Shown here: positions 8,787 through 18,306 of the stretch, piece by piece
How positions within the stretch are numbered: the first letter of the stretch is position 1
Layout of the letters: each line of letters opens with the position of its first letter
NCBI GenBank assembly: GCA_039925145.1
Contig: JBDSZL010000030.1
Location: forward strand, 27,221 to 91,220
Source: JBDSZL01 sp039925145
GTDB taxonomy: Bacteria; Acidobacteriota; Vicinamibacteria; Vicinamibacterales; SCN-69-37
Direction: 5' to 3'
DNA length: 64,000 nucleotides
Translations under genes and position numbers: made by a program
Notes under the pieces: model-generated
Databases searched by the model: none
The model's input: only the letters and a program-made list of their open reading frames with translations
Told to the model about the DNA's origin: nothing

Positions 8787-10889
8787 TCACAGCACGGGCA
8801 CGACCGCTGCGTAGTGGCACGCGTCCAAGTGGTCCGTCCCGCCGGTCCGCGGCGCGAGCGCCGGCTGATCGGCGATGCACCGCTGACGCTCAGAGTCGTC
8901 GAGCTGATCGGCGAACTTTTGGCAGCGCGTTCTGAACCTGCAGCCCGAAGGTGGGTTGGAGGGACTGGGCAGGTCGCCCCGCAGGACGATTCGGGTGCGG
9001 ACGCGCTCCTTGCGCGGATCGGGCTGCGGGATCGCCGAGAGCAGCGCCTGCGTATACGGATGTGCTGGACCATCGAACACTTCATCGACGTCGCCGATTT
9101 CGACGATTCGGCCGAGATACATCACAGCGACGCGATCGGCCAGGTGCCTTACGACGGACAGATCGTGCGCGACGAAGAGGTAAGACAGCCCGAGTTCGTC
9201 CTTCAGGCGATCGAGCAGGTTGATCACCCCCGCGCGAATGGACACGTCGAGGGCCGACACGGGTTCGTCGAGCACGAGCAGCTTGGGCTCGAGCGCGAGG
9301 GCGCGCGCGATACCGATGCGCTGCCGTTGTCCCCCGGAGAATTGTTGCGGATACCGATTGACGTGATCGGGCGACAGCCCGACGAGGGCGAGCAGGTCTC
9401 TGATGCGCCGCGCACGATCGACGGGTGCGACGCCGTGGGTTCGGAGGGGCTCGGCCAGGATGTCCCCAACCGGCATGCGAGGGTCGAGCGACGCCATCGG
9501 ATCCTGGAATACCACCTGCATCTCGCGTCTGATGGCAAACCGATCCGATCCGGACATCCCGGCCGTATTCGACCCCAGCACCACGATCGATCCCGCCATC
9601 GGTTTCACGAGATTCAGAATTTCAAGAATCGTGGTCGTCTTGCCGCAGCCCGATTCGCCGACCAGACCGAGCGTCTCGCCGGTGCGAATGTCGAGATCGA
9701 TGCCGCTCACGGCGTGAACGGTGCCGACACGCCGCCTCAGAATGGCGCCCTTCGTCAGAGGAAACTCCTTGACGAGCCCGCGCACGTCGAGGACGACGGC
9801 GCGCGCGTCGCGCGGACCCTGGGCCTGGCCGCCGCCGCGCTGCGGAACGGGGAACACCTCGCGGTTGGTCAGATTCCCCGCCTCGATTTCGCCGCTGCGG
9901 TGACACGCCGCGGCATGCCCCAGTCCCGACGCCGGCAGCAGCTCGAGTGGAGGTTCGATTCTCGTGCACACCTCGATTCGCATCGGACATCGCGGCACGA
10001 ACGGACAGCCCACAGGCAGATCGATCAACGAGGGAGGGGTGCCTTCAATGGGCGTGAGAGGCGCGCGTGAGCTGTCGTCGAGGCGCGGGATCGAACCGAG
10101 CAGCCCCAATGTGTATGGCATTCGCGGCCGGTAGAAGACGTCGTCGACCGTCCCCACCTCGACGAGCTTGCCGGCGTACATCACGCCAATGCGATCGGCA
10201 ACACCTGCGATCACGCCCAGGTCGTGCGTGATCAGCACGAGGGCGGCCTGTGTCGCGCGCCGCGCGGTTTGCAGCACCTCGAGAATCTGGGCCTGGATCG
10301 TCACGTCGAGTGCGGTCGTGGGTTCGTCAGCGATGATCACATCCGGGTTATTGGCCATCGCCATCGCGATCATCACGCGCTGCCGCATGCCGCCGGAGAA
10401 CTCGTGTGGAAACGCGGTGGCTCGCTGCCGGGAATTAGGAATCCCGACGAGCGCGAGCAGATCGACCACGCGTGCCCGCGCCGCCGTCCGGCCGATTGAC
10501 TCGTGCACCAGAATCGCCTCGGCGATCTGATCGCCAACGGTGTACACGGGCGTCAGCGCCGAGAGCGGATCCTGGAAGATCATCGCGATCTTCCGTCCGC
10601 GCACCTCCGACAGCTCCTTGTCGGACCGGCCAATGAGCTCCTGGCCCCTGAATCGCGCCGAGCCGGTGACCTGCGCGTGTGCCGGCAGCAGCCCCATCAG
10701 GGCGAGCGACGAGACCGTCTTGCCCGATCCGGATTCGCCGACGATCCCCAGTACCTCACCTGGCTTCAGCTCGTAGCTGACTGAACGCACCGCGGTGACG
10801 CGACCCGCCTCGCTGCCGAACGAGACTGACAGATCGCGGATGTCGAGCACAGGCGAGCTGGCCGGCGTCGAAAGGGCGGGATCGGCCAT
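8787..10889 (-). CDS. fused double ATPase of peptide ABC transporter (DppD-DppF type)
   Basis: One 700-residue chain carries two complete ABC ATPase domains that are normally separate DppD and DppF subunits. Domain 1 has Walker A GESGSGKT (51-58), signature FSGGMRQRV and Walker B VIIADEPTTALD. Domain 2 (about residues 370-650) has Walker A GESGCGKT, signature FSGGQRQRI and Walker B LLVLDEPVSALD. Each domain ends with the oligopeptide-type C-terminal Cys motif (CPFVPRCPMRIEVC and CRFRTRCQKF), which in this family can bind an iron-sulfur cluster. The gene follows the permease gene by three bases. The fusion fixes 1:1 stoichiometry of the two ATPases on the cytosolic face. Confidence 0.95.
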   Translation of the reverse strand: MADPALSTPASSPVLDIRDLSVSFGSEAGRVTAVRSVSYELKPGEVLGIVGESGSGKTVSSLALMGLLPAHAQVTGSARFRGQELIGRSDKELSEVRGRKIAMIFQDPLSALTPVYTVGDQIAEAILVHESIGRTAARARVVDLLALVGIPNSRQRATAFPHEFSGGMRQRVMIAMAMANNPDVIIADEPTTALDVTIQAQILEVLQTARRATQAALVLITHDLGVIAGVADRIGVMYAGKLVEVGTVDDVFYRPRMPYTLGLLGSIPRLDDSSRAPLTPIEGTPPSLIDLPVGCPFVPRCPMRIEVCTRIEPPLELLPASGLGHAAACHRSGEIEAGNLTNREVFPVPQRGGGQAQGPRDARAVVLDVRGLVKEFPLTKGAILRRRVGTVHAVSGIDLDIRTGETLGLVGESGCGKTTTILEILNLVKPMAGSIVVLGSNTAGMSGSDRFAIRREMQVVFQDPMASLDPRMPVGDILAEPLRTHGVAPVDRARRIRDLLALVGLSPDHVNRYPQQFSGGQRQRIGIARALALEPKLLVLDEPVSALDVSIRAGVINLLDRLKDELGLSYLFVAHDLSVVRHLADRVAVMYLGRIVEIGDVDEVFDGPAHPYTQALLSAIPQPDPRKERVRTRIVLRGDLPSPSNPPSGCRFRTRCQKFADQLDDSERQRCIADQPALAPRTGGTDHLDACHYAAVVPVL

Positions 10890-10892
10890 CGG

Positions 10893-11828
10893 CTATCTCG
10901 CCCCGCGAATTTCTGCGTTGGGATCGAGCGCATCGCGCAGCCCGTCCCCCACGAGGTTGATCGAGAGGATCAGCACGACCAGGCAGCCGCTGGGAAAGTA
11001 GAACTCCCAGGGGTAGGCCAGCGCGGCGCCTGCGTTGTCGCCGATCAGGGTACCGAGAGACACATCGGGCGGCTGCACCCCGAACCCGAAGAACGACAGA
11101 CCCACTTCAGCCAGGATGAGGGCGCTCACGTTGATGGTCGTGTCGATGATCAGGAACGACGCCATGTTCGGGAGGATGTGCCGGACGATGATGCGCCACG
11201 GCGCCACGCCCATATAGCGCGCCGCCTTGACGAACTCCCGCTCCTTGAGTGAAAGCGTGAGACCGCGAATGATCCGCGCCGTCACCATCCACTGAAAGGC
11301 GGCGAGGAGGAACACGAACAGCAGCCATGTGTGGTCGCGGAACAGCGGCGAGAGAATCGCGATGATCAGGAAGGATGGCAGCACGAGTAGCAGGTCGACG
11401 ACCGTCAGCAACAGCGTATTCAACGCGCCGCCGAAATACCCGGAAAACGCGCCGACGACAGCGGCCAGGGCCGTCGACAGTAGCGCGCCGAGCAGACCGA
11501 TGATCAGCGACTTCTGCAGCCCGCGCATCGTCAACGCGAACATGTCGAAGCCTGTTTGCGTGGTGCCGAACCAGTGAGCGGCGGACGGCGGAGACAGAAA
11601 CGCCTGCGTGTCCATCTGGTTGTACTGCCATGGCCACACGTAAGGGCTGAGGTACGCAACGGCGAAGAGCACCGCGAGCATCACCAGGCCGAGGACCGCC
11701 AGACGACGCCGGAGGAAGCGTCTGCCGACGAGCCGGCCGCGCGAGACGCTCGCATCGGCCGTGACCGGGCCGACGGGGCTCGAAGGTTCAACCGCACCCG
11801 CCGAGCTGAGGTCGGCGCCGGTCGTCAC
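10893..11828 (-). CDS. peptide ABC transporter permease (DppC type)
   Basis: This is a 311-residue inner-membrane permease. I start it at GTG 11828, which overlaps the TAG stop of the upstream permease by one base. The reading frame continues far upstream but there it is a shadow. It has an N-terminal hydrophobic helix after a short basic segment (LVGRRFLRRRLAVLGLVML). A large periplasmic loop and then the BPD transmembrane domain follow, with the EAA-type loop KAARYMGVAPWRIIVRHILP that contacts the ATPase. It should form the heterodimeric channel with the DppB-type protein. Confidence 0.92.
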   Translation of the reverse strand: MTTGADLSSAGAVEPSSPVGPVTADASVSRGRLVGRRFLRRRLAVLGLVMLAVLFAVAYLSPYVWPWQYNQMDTQAFLSPPSAAHWFGTTQTGFDMFALTMRGLQKSLIIGLLGALLSTALAAVVGAFSGYFGGALNTLLLTVVDLLLVLPSFLIIAILSPLFRDHTWLLFVFLLAAFQWMVTARIIRGLTLSLKEREFVKAARYMGVAPWRIIVRHILPNMASFLIIDTTINVSALILAEVGLSFFGFGVQPPDVSLGTLIGDNAGAALAYPWEFYFPSGCLVVLILSINLVGDGLRDALDPNAEIRGAR

Positions 11829-12820
11829 TACACCCGGACCCTGGGATCCAGCGCCGCGTAGATCACGTCGGATAGGAACCCGGCGATGAGGACCAGGATG
11901 GCGACGAATAAGGTCACACCGGCGACAGAGTTGACGTCGTTCTTGGTAATGGAATCGACGAAGAACTCGCCCATGCCGTGCCAGCCGAAGATCTTCTCCG
12001 TGAACGTGGCGCCCACGAACAGCAGCGCGAACTGGTACGCGAAGAACGTGGCCATGGGAATCAGCGCTGTACGCAGGCCGTGCTTGACCAACGCGTGCGC
12101 ACGGCGCAGCCCCTTGGCCTGCGCCGTGCGCAGGAAGTCGCTCCCCAGGACGTCGAGCATGGCGCTGCGCTGGTACCGGCTGTAGAACGCGATGGAGACA
12201 GCCATCAGCACCAGGCTGGGCAGCACCATGTGCGCGAGGCGATCGGTGATGCCCGCCCACGACCAGGGCATAAGACCGGGTGTCATTTCTCCCGTCGTGT
12301 AGAGCAACTTCGCGTCGCCGGTGAAGCCGAGGACGTTGTTGAGCCCGATGCCGGCGTTCTTCAGCAGCACGGCGAGCACGACGATAGGCGTCGACAGAAT
12401 GAGAAATGAGAAGACGGTGAGCAGATGGTCAGGCAGCCGGTACTGCCGGATCGCGCTGTACGCCCCGCCGGCCACGCCGAGCAGTGTGCCGACCAGCGCT
12501 CCCACGAGCATCAACCTGAGGCTGACCCACATGCGACGGTCGATCTCCTGACCCACCGGTGTCGCATCGACCGTCTGTCCCAGGTCGGCGCGCAGCAGGC
12601 CCGTCGTCCACCGCTGAAAACGCTGGAACACGGGCACCTTGTCGTTGAGGTTCAGGCTGTCGAGGATGGCGTCGACGGACGCCTCGGGAGGGGGAGGGTT
12701 CCGGCCCTCGTAGCGCGCCCTCGGATTGAGCTGTGTTGCGGCCAGGAAATATGCGACGACGGTGGCCGCGACAACCAGAACGGCGAGATACGCCAGTCTT
12801 CTCAGCAGAAACGTCGCCAC
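11828..12820 (-). CDS. peptide ABC transporter permease (DppB type)
   Basis: This 330-residue permease is the first gene of the importer operon. It has an N-terminal membrane helix (FLLRRLAYLAVLVVAATVVA), a periplasmic loop and five further hydrophobic segments. The conserved loops MLDVLGSDFLRTAQAKGL and VKHGLRTALIPM (EAA motif) are present, with the typical ending LDPRVRV. GTG 12820 is chosen as start because it directly precedes the first helix; the open frame upstream is not membrane-like. The operon order is DppB, DppC, fused ATPase, lipoprotein. About 70 bases separate it from the co-oriented beta-propeller gene upstream. Confidence 0.92.
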   Translation of the reverse strand: MATFLLRRLAYLAVLVVAATVVAYFLAATQLNPRARYEGRNPPPPEASVDAILDSLNLNDKVPVFQRFQRWTTGLLRADLGQTVDATPVGQEIDRRMWVSLRLMLVGALVGTLLGVAGGAYSAIRQYRLPDHLLTVFSFLILSTPIVVLAVLLKNAGIGLNNVLGFTGDAKLLYTTGEMTPGLMPWSWAGITDRLAHMVLPSLVLMAVSIAFYSRYQRSAMLDVLGSDFLRTAQAKGLRRAHALVKHGLRTALIPMATFFAYQFALLFVGATFTEKIFGWHGMGEFFVDSITKNDVNSVAGVTLFVAILVLIAGFLSDVIYAALDPRVRV

Positions 12821-12893
12821 GGGGGAAGAGCCTTTACGGGGACTGTCGCACGGGTGCCTCTCGGCAGTATAGACAATGCACCATGACGCGACG

Positions 12894-13973
12894 CTACTTC
12901 GCCGCCTTCTCCGGCCAGTTCGGCATCGGTGACCACTTGAAGATGTTGCCCGTGAGACTCGCCACGTAGATGTCACCGGCCGGCGTGACCGTCAGTTCGT
13001 GTCCAGGTGACTCCATCGAGCCGAGCACCTTGCCCGTTTCGATGTCGACGTGCATCAACTGCCCGGCGAGCGTGTCGTAGGTGATGTTCTCGGTGTTGTT
13101 GCGGTGCGTGATGATCCACATCTGGTCGCGCGGTGTGATGAAGATTCCCTGCGTTGCGCCCAGATGCGTCCACGTCTTCAACAGCGTGCCCCTCACGTCG
13201 AAGATCTGAATCCTGTTATTTTCGCGGTCGCTCACGTACAGCCGGTCTTTCGAGTCGATGCCGATTGAGTGCACAACGCGAAACTGGCCGGGTCCGTCGC
13301 CGGGCGTTCCCCAGGCCGTGACGTACTTGCCGGTCTTGTCGAACTTCACGACCCGCGTGTTGACGTATCCATCGGAGATGTAGAAGTTGCCCTGCGAGTC
13401 CCACGCGATGTCAGTCGGTCTGCCGAACGTCTTCTCGTCGCTGCCCATCACGCCCTTGGTCCCCCATGTCTGGAGCAGCTTTCCGTCGGGCGAAAACTTG
13501 TAGACCTGTTGATTGCCGTTGTCGACACACCAGACGTTGCCTTCTTTATCGATGCGGATGCCGTGAGGGTTGCCGAAGACGCCCTTGCCCCAGGATCTGA
13601 GGTACTTGCCCGTGGAGTCGAACACGATTACAGGGTCGGCCTTCGGGCCGCGCTGAAACGCGTAGACGTTCCCTTGCGCATCGGTCGTGACGGCCGATGC
13701 CCGTCCAAACTTGAAACCGTCGGGCATCGTGTCCGGTTCCTCGCCGAATCGAATCAGCACGCGGTACTTGAGTAGGGCGCCTTCGTGCCGGGGCCACGCC
13801 TCGGGGACGAATCCCTGCTCTGGTGCTTTGCCAGCCGGGACGTTCGGGCCGGGCTGTCCGAGCGGCAGGGGAGCGGGCGCCGGTCCGCGTTGCACGTCAG
13901 CGCGGCCAACCGCCGCCCCCAATGCTGCGGCGGCGCTCAGTGCGACGACAGCTGAAACGACGAACTTCGTCAC
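12894..13973 (-). CDS. secreted NHL-repeat six-bladed beta-propeller protein
   Basis: This 359-residue protein has a signal peptide (VVSAVVALSAAAALGAAVG) and a series of NHL-type blades such as GNPHGIRIDKEGNVWCVD, RPTDIAWDSQGNFYISDG and HSIGIDSKDRLYVSDRENN. The layout resembles the peptidyl-alpha-hydroxyglycine alpha-amidating lyase-like propellers common in acidobacteria. I cannot confirm lyase residues, so only a secreted binding or lyase-type propeller is supported. The start is GTG 13973 with GGAGGGG just upstream, a strong ribosome site. It is transcribed divergently from the hydrolase gene. The 253-base spacer between the two shows no other gene. Confidence 0.85.
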   Translation of the reverse strand: MTKFVVSAVVALSAAAALGAAVGRADVQRGPAPAPLPLGQPGPNVPAGKAPEQGFVPEAWPRHEGALLKYRVLIRFGEEPDTMPDGFKFGRASAVTTDAQGNVYAFQRGPKADPVIVFDSTGKYLRSWGKGVFGNPHGIRIDKEGNVWCVDNGNQQVYKFSPDGKLLQTWGTKGVMGSDEKTFGRPTDIAWDSQGNFYISDGYVNTRVVKFDKTGKYVTAWGTPGDGPGQFRVVHSIGIDSKDRLYVSDRENNRIQIFDVRGTLLKTWTHLGATQGIFITPRDQMWIITHRNNTENITYDTLAGQLMHVDIETGKVLGSMESPGHELTVTPAGDIYVASLTGNIFKWSPMPNWPEKAAK

Positions 13974-14226
13974 TGCCCCTCCTTCATCCGTCTGGTCTCG
14001 GGATCCTGATCGTATGGTCGGCCGAACGTGCGGCCATTGTAATCTGGCGTGCCGGCGCGTCAGCCTCAGATGGAGTCGTCACTTGCGCTTCCATTCACTG
14101 AGCGTCCGCCCGCTGCCTCTCTCGGACGAGAACTCGCCAGGCTGTCCCCATGCCCCCGATGGTTCGTTTCGCGGACGGCCGTTGCATAATGCGGCGTTCC
14201 CCACGTCCCGGTTGAACTGTGAGGCC

Positions 14227-16329
14227 ATGATGCGGCGCGTGTTCCCGATTGCTTTGTCGTTCGCCTGCGCGAGCTGGCTCGTCTCTGGTCTGGCGGCGCA
14301 GAATGCGCCCACCGCAGCGGCACCGCAGGCACCGTCGCCTGCCACGGCCACCGCCCCTGGTGCGACGCCGGGACGAGGCGCCGCGCCCCCGGCGCAATTT
14401 CCGCCCCTCGGCACAGGTCTGAACGACGCTGACAAGGCGACGCTGCAAGCGGCCGTGGATCAGCTCGCGTCGAAGATTGTGACCCTCAAGAAACGCTATC
14501 CGACCGGCGCGCTGAGCGACAGAGTCGCCGACGTCGAAATCTATCTCGACGCCGTCCGCCGGCCTCTCGAGTACGACGAGCGCCTCTACGCCGGACGCGG
14601 GAGCACGCCGGTCGTTTACGCGCAGCAGACTCTCGCCACAGGCAACACCCGCGCGGACCAACTGGCGAAGGGCCAGACGCCCTGGATGACGGAGAGCGGC
14701 GTTCGCGGCTTCTACTCGCGAATCGATGGCTCCGCCCAGCCCTACGTGTTGACGATGCCCGACCAGTACGAGGCCACCGCCAGGCGCCTGTATCGTCTCG
14801 ACGTCTTCATGCACGGCCGCGACGACACCGTGCTCGAACAGCAGTTCATGACGAAGTCCACGACCGGCTACAACTCCAAGCCATTTGCGGCTGGTGCGGA
14901 TCGGTTCATGCTGCAGCCCTACGGCCGCTATACCAACGCGAGCCGGCTGGCCGGTGAGATTGACGGTCTCGAAGCCATTGAGTCTGTCGGGAAGGCATAC
15001 CCCATCGACCAGGATCGCATCGTGATGGCGGGCTTCTCGATGGGCGGCGCCTCTGCCTGGTCCTACATCGTTCACTTCGCCGATAGGTGGGTAGCCGGGG
15101 CGCCCGGCGCGGGCTTCACCGAGACGGAGGTGTTCCTGCGTGGAGACCTGCGGCGCCAGCCGCAAAATGCGGTGCAGCGAAAACTGTGGCACATGTACGA
15201 CTCGACTGATTACGCCGTGAACACGTTCAACGTGCCCGTTGTCGCGTATTCCGGAGGCATCGACGGGCAGAAGCAGGCGGCCGACGCGATGGCCACGGCA
15301 ATGCTGGCAGAGAACCTGACGCTCGAGCACATCATCGGGCCGAACACGGGCCATGCCTACGAACCCGGTGCCCGGCAGCAGTTGCAGGACCGTCTCGACG
15401 CGATTGCCGCCAAGGGACGCGTGGCTGTACCCAAACAGATCCGGTTCACCACCTGGATGCTTCGCTACAACAAGATGTTCTGGCTCACGGTCGACGGCAT
15501 GGAGCAGGAGTGGGAGCGTGCACGCGCGGACGCTTCAATCGAAGACGCGGGCATCAAGTTGACGACCAGCAACGTCACGGCTCTGCACCTGAGCTTTGAT
15601 GCCGGCCAGGCCCCGTTCGCGACCGGCATCACCGCCAAGGTGACCATCGACGGCACGACGCTCACGTTACCCTCCGTTGCGCGCGACAAATCGTTGAAGG
15701 CGGGACTCGTCAAGAACAACGGCGCATGGCGTGTCGGCGATCTCCCCTCGAGTGGACTGCGCAAAGTGCACGGACTGCAAGGCCCCATCGACGATGCGTT
15801 CATGGACGCGTTCATCTTTGTGCGGCCGACAGGCACGCCATTCAATGCCGCTCTGGGTCAATGGGCACAGCAGCAGGCCGACTACGCCACGAGCGAATGG
15901 GTCCACTTCTTTCGCGGTGAACCGCGCGTGAAGCAGGACACCCAGGTGACCGACGCGGATATCGCGGCCAACAACATCGCGTTGTTTGGCGACCCCTCGA
16001 GCAACGCCGTCTATAAACGCCTCGCGGCGAGGCTGCCCATCGTCTGGCGTGCCGACGGCGTGCAGGTGGGCGACAAGAAGTATCCGGCGACGAACGCCCC
16101 CGTGTTCATCTTTCCGAACCCGCTGAACCCCAGGAAATACGTCGTCATCAACAGCGGATTCACGTTTCACGATCAGGCGAACAACGACATGCAGGCTCCG
16201 AAGCTGCCAGATTGGGCTGTCGTCGACATCACGAAGCCGACCAACAATTACCGGTATCTGCCGCTCTACGTCGAGTCGCAGGGGTTCTTCGACGAGATGT
16301 GGAAGCTCAAAGGCGCAATGGAGCCGTGA
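14227..16329 (+). CDS. secreted alpha/beta hydrolase (prolyl-oligopeptidase/esterase-like)
   Basis: The 700-residue protein starts with a signal peptide (PIALSFACASWLVSGLAAQ), followed by an Ala/Pro-rich linker. The hydrolase core contains the nucleophile elbow GFSMGGASAW with Ser271, preceded by YPIDQDRIVMA. A downstream GPNTGHAYEPG supplies a likely catalytic His, and YSGGIDGQ marks a plausible acid region. A long C-terminal half continues beyond the core and includes two sandwich-like parts I do not recognise. Starts at 14227 or 14230 (ATGATG) are equivalent. The substrate is not predictable; esterase, acyl peptidase or polymer depolymerase are all possible. The 3' end overlaps the convergent gene by 23 bases. 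Confidence 0.8.
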   Translation: MMRRVFPIALSFACASWLVSGLAAQNAPTAAAPQAPSPATATAPGATPGRGAAPPAQFPPLGTGLNDADKATLQAAVDQLASKIVTLKKRYPTGALSDRVADVEIYLDAVRRPLEYDERLYAGRGSTPVVYAQQTLATGNTRADQLAKGQTPWMTESGVRGFYSRIDGSAQPYVLTMPDQYEATARRLYRLDVFMHGRDDTVLEQQFMTKSTTGYNSKPFAAGADRFMLQPYGRYTNASRLAGEIDGLEAIESVGKAYPIDQDRIVMAGFSMGGASAWSYIVHFADRWVAGAPGAGFTETEVFLRGDLRRQPQNAVQRKLWHMYDSTDYAVNTFNVPVVAYSGGIDGQKQAADAMATAMLAENLTLEHIIGPNTGHAYEPGARQQLQDRLDAIAAKGRVAVPKQIRFTTWMLRYNKMFWLTVDGMEQEWERARADASIEDAGIKLTTSNVTALHLSFDAGQAPFATGITAKVTIDGTTLTLPSVARDKSLKAGLVKNNGAWRVGDLPSSGLRKVHGLQGPIDDAFMDAFIFVRPTGTPFNAALGQWAQQQADYATSEWVHFFRGEPRVKQDTQVTDADIAANNIALFGDPSSNAVYKRLAARLPIVWRADGVQVGDKKYPATNAPVFIFPNPLNPRKYVVINSGFTFHDQANNDMQAPKLPDWAVVDITKPTNNYRYLPLYVESQGFFDEMWKLKGAMEP

Positions 16330-17929
16330 GCGGACGATCGGTGGCGTGGCGCAGAGCTTTCAGTAACTGGCGGCAGCAGACGCCGATCCAGACCAGCGCG
16401 CCCGCGCCGAGCAGAGCGACCGTACGGGCCGACAACGCGCGCAGGTAGAAGAGATAGAGCCACCAGAAATCCAGACTGAAGGACAGTTGCTGCGAGAAGC
16501 CGCGGTCGGTCTCGCTGCTGGCAGGAGCGATCGCCGGTCGTGGCGCCCGCCCTGTCAGATACCGGACATTGGCGGGAACGGCCGACATCAGCGCTTTTGT
16601 GTTCAGGAGCAGGCCCGACGCCTCCCAGCTCCACTTCCGTTCGGTTGGCGTGAATGCGCCTCTGGCTGCAGCCGCTGCCTGACTGGTCTTGGCGTAATCG
16701 ACAAGCACTCCCGGCAACTGGACCGTGATGCCGAGCAGGGCGATGGCGACGAAGCTTGCAGTGCGGGCCGGTGCCGCCAGGTGGGCCAACCATGCGGCCC
16801 AGCCGATGGCGAGGTAGGGCAGCGTAATCAATAGATATCTCGACCCGTACGAGCGTCCACCGGTCCAGTTGTCCAACGTGGCGTAGAAGAGCAGAAAGAC
16901 CACGGGCAACGACAGCAGCAGGAGAGCCGTCGACCGCTCCCGCCCCAGAAGCCTGGCGAGACCGATCACGCCAGCCAGCACGAACGGCGTGTAGAGCAAG
17001 ATCGACGACGACGGGCTGAAGAGCAGCCCGAGCGTACCGGCAATCAGGGAGCTGCCTACACCTGGTGTTTGATCCCGCAGCAACCCCGGATCGAACGGGT
17101 TGCCGAAGCGCGACGCGTTGAACGTCATCCACGCGGCCACACCCGCCGACAAGGTGAGCGCAAAAACGCTCAACCGCCGCAGTCTTCCCTCTGGATGGCC
17201 TCCCGGCGCATAGAGAAGCCACACCGCGATCGGGAGCGCCGCGAGGATCATCTCGTGCCGCGTGAGCAGGGCGGCACCCAGCCACAGACCTGCCAGCGCG
17301 GCCGCGCGTGCCGAGTCCAGACGCGCGGCGTGCCACGCGTGAGCGACTGCCGCGAGGAGCGTGGCGCAGGCCAGCGGCTGATTGAAGCCGAACCGCGCGT
17401 ACGGCCACAGGATGCTGGCGAACGCGAGCGTGAGTGCTGCCATGAGGGATGCGGCGACTCCGCCCGTCATCTGAAGTGAGAGTCTGAAGGTCTGCAGCAC
17501 GATGAGCGCGCAGAGGAGCGTTTGCCCCAGGGCGACGACCGCCTTTGGAATCGTGTCGGACTTGCCGGTCCTGAAGTCCGTATGGTTCGCCACCGCCCGG
17601 CCCGCGAGATAGAAGGGGACGTTATAGAGCGATTGCCCGATGCCAAATGGCGAGTAATAGCGGCCGTCGACGCCCCGCTCGGCCTCGAGGCCCAGAAGGT
17701 TGCCCGACATCGCAACAGAGTGCCGCTCGATGAGGCCCTCGGTGACGTCGTACGTGACGACCGCATCCGTCGTCGTCAGACTTCCGCCCGCCGTGAAGAA
17801 GTAGGTGCCGAGCGCCAGCAGCAAGAGCCAACGCTCCACGCGCCTGATGTGCCGCTGTCTGCGTGTGTCGATCTCCGATGGACCCAGGGCACCCGACGGC
17901 CACGGCTGCGGGGAAGTCGGCTGGGACAC
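16307..17929 (-). CDS. multi-pass membrane protein, glycosyltransferase-39-like
   Basis: This 540-residue integral membrane protein has about eleven hydrophobic segments. The first starts near residue 33 (RWLLLLALGTYFF). A loop with TTDAVVTYDVTEGLIERHSV and YYSPFGIGQSLYNVPFY follows, which is reminiscent of the acidic first loop of GT-C (PMT/ArnT-type) glycosyltransferases that use lipid-linked sugars. I do not see a clear family motif beyond this, so a dolichyl/undecaprenyl-phosphate sugar transferase role is an inference. The gene is monocistronic, convergent with the hydrolase and divergent from the tRNA gene. Confidence 0.7.
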   Translation of the reverse strand: MSQPTSPQPWPSGALGPSEIDTRRQRHIRRVERWLLLLALGTYFFTAGGSLTTTDAVVTYDVTEGLIERHSVAMSGNLLGLEAERGVDGRYYSPFGIGQSLYNVPFYLAGRAVANHTDFRTGKSDTIPKAVVALGQTLLCALIVLQTFRLSLQMTGGVAASLMAALTLAFASILWPYARFGFNQPLACATLLAAVAHAWHAARLDSARAAALAGLWLGAALLTRHEMILAALPIAVWLLYAPGGHPEGRLRRLSVFALTLSAGVAAWMTFNASRFGNPFDPGLLRDQTPGVGSSLIAGTLGLLFSPSSSILLYTPFVLAGVIGLARLLGRERSTALLLLSLPVVFLLFYATLDNWTGGRSYGSRYLLITLPYLAIGWAAWLAHLAAPARTASFVAIALLGITVQLPGVLVDYAKTSQAAAAARGAFTPTERKWSWEASGLLLNTKALMSAVPANVRYLTGRAPRPAIAPASSETDRGFSQQLSFSLDFWWLYLFYLRALSARTVALLGAGALVWIGVCCRQLLKALRHATDRPLTAPLRL

Positions 17930-18046
17930 GGCGCTATGATACGTGTTCGCTCGCGAGCGGCGGATTCGCTCGTTACCACTGCGCCGGCCCCGACCCGGCC
18001 CGTGTGCTGGGCCTGGGCCTGAGCCGATGTATGATCCACAGGTTCG

Positions 18047-18123
18047 GCCGGTGTAGCTCAGTTGGTTAGAGCATGCGGCTCATATCCGCAGGGTCCGGGG
18101 TTCAAGTCCCTGCACCGGCACCA
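18047..18123 (+). tRNA. tRNA with CAU anticodon (elongator Met or Ile2)
   Basis: A full cloverleaf can be drawn: acceptor arm GCCGGTG paired with CACCGGC, D arm GCTC/GAGC, anticodon stem TGCGG/CCGCA with loop CTCATAT, and T arm CGGGG/CCCTG with loop TTCAAGT. Discriminator A and CCA are encoded. The anticodon is CAT at 18081-18083. It is not the initiator, because bases 1 and 72 pair and the three G-C pairs of the initiator anticodon stem are missing. It could be elongator tRNA-Met or the tRNA-Ile2 whose wobble C is changed to lysidine by TilS. The tilS gene lies 183 bases downstream. Position 38 is T, where A is more usual. Confidence 0.95.
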
Positions 18124-18306
18124 TCTTCGCGACCAGCGTGCCAGGTGAGAGGTTCGGCCGCTCACGCCAGCTCATCCATGTGCGTGCAGCAGGCTGGCCT
18201 CCGCCTCGCACCGGCGCACCAGGCACCGGCAATCGCCCGATGCCAGCCCTCGTGTCGCTTCTGTTCAGACGCGTGTGAGTTGTTGAGCGAACCTCTGTTG
18301 ACTGAG

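Noticed and set aside
13687..14226. N-terminal extension of the hydrolase frame
   Set aside because: It overlaps the divergent propeller gene and its spacer; the signal peptide at 14227 is the natural start.
18047..18123. Initiator tRNA-fMet
   Set aside because: Base 1 and 72 pair as G-C, and the anticodon stem lacks the three consecutive G-C pairs of initiators.
18073..18306. Upstream extension of tilS into the tRNA
   Set aside because: The frame starts inside the tRNA gene and has no similarity to TilS before ATG 18307.
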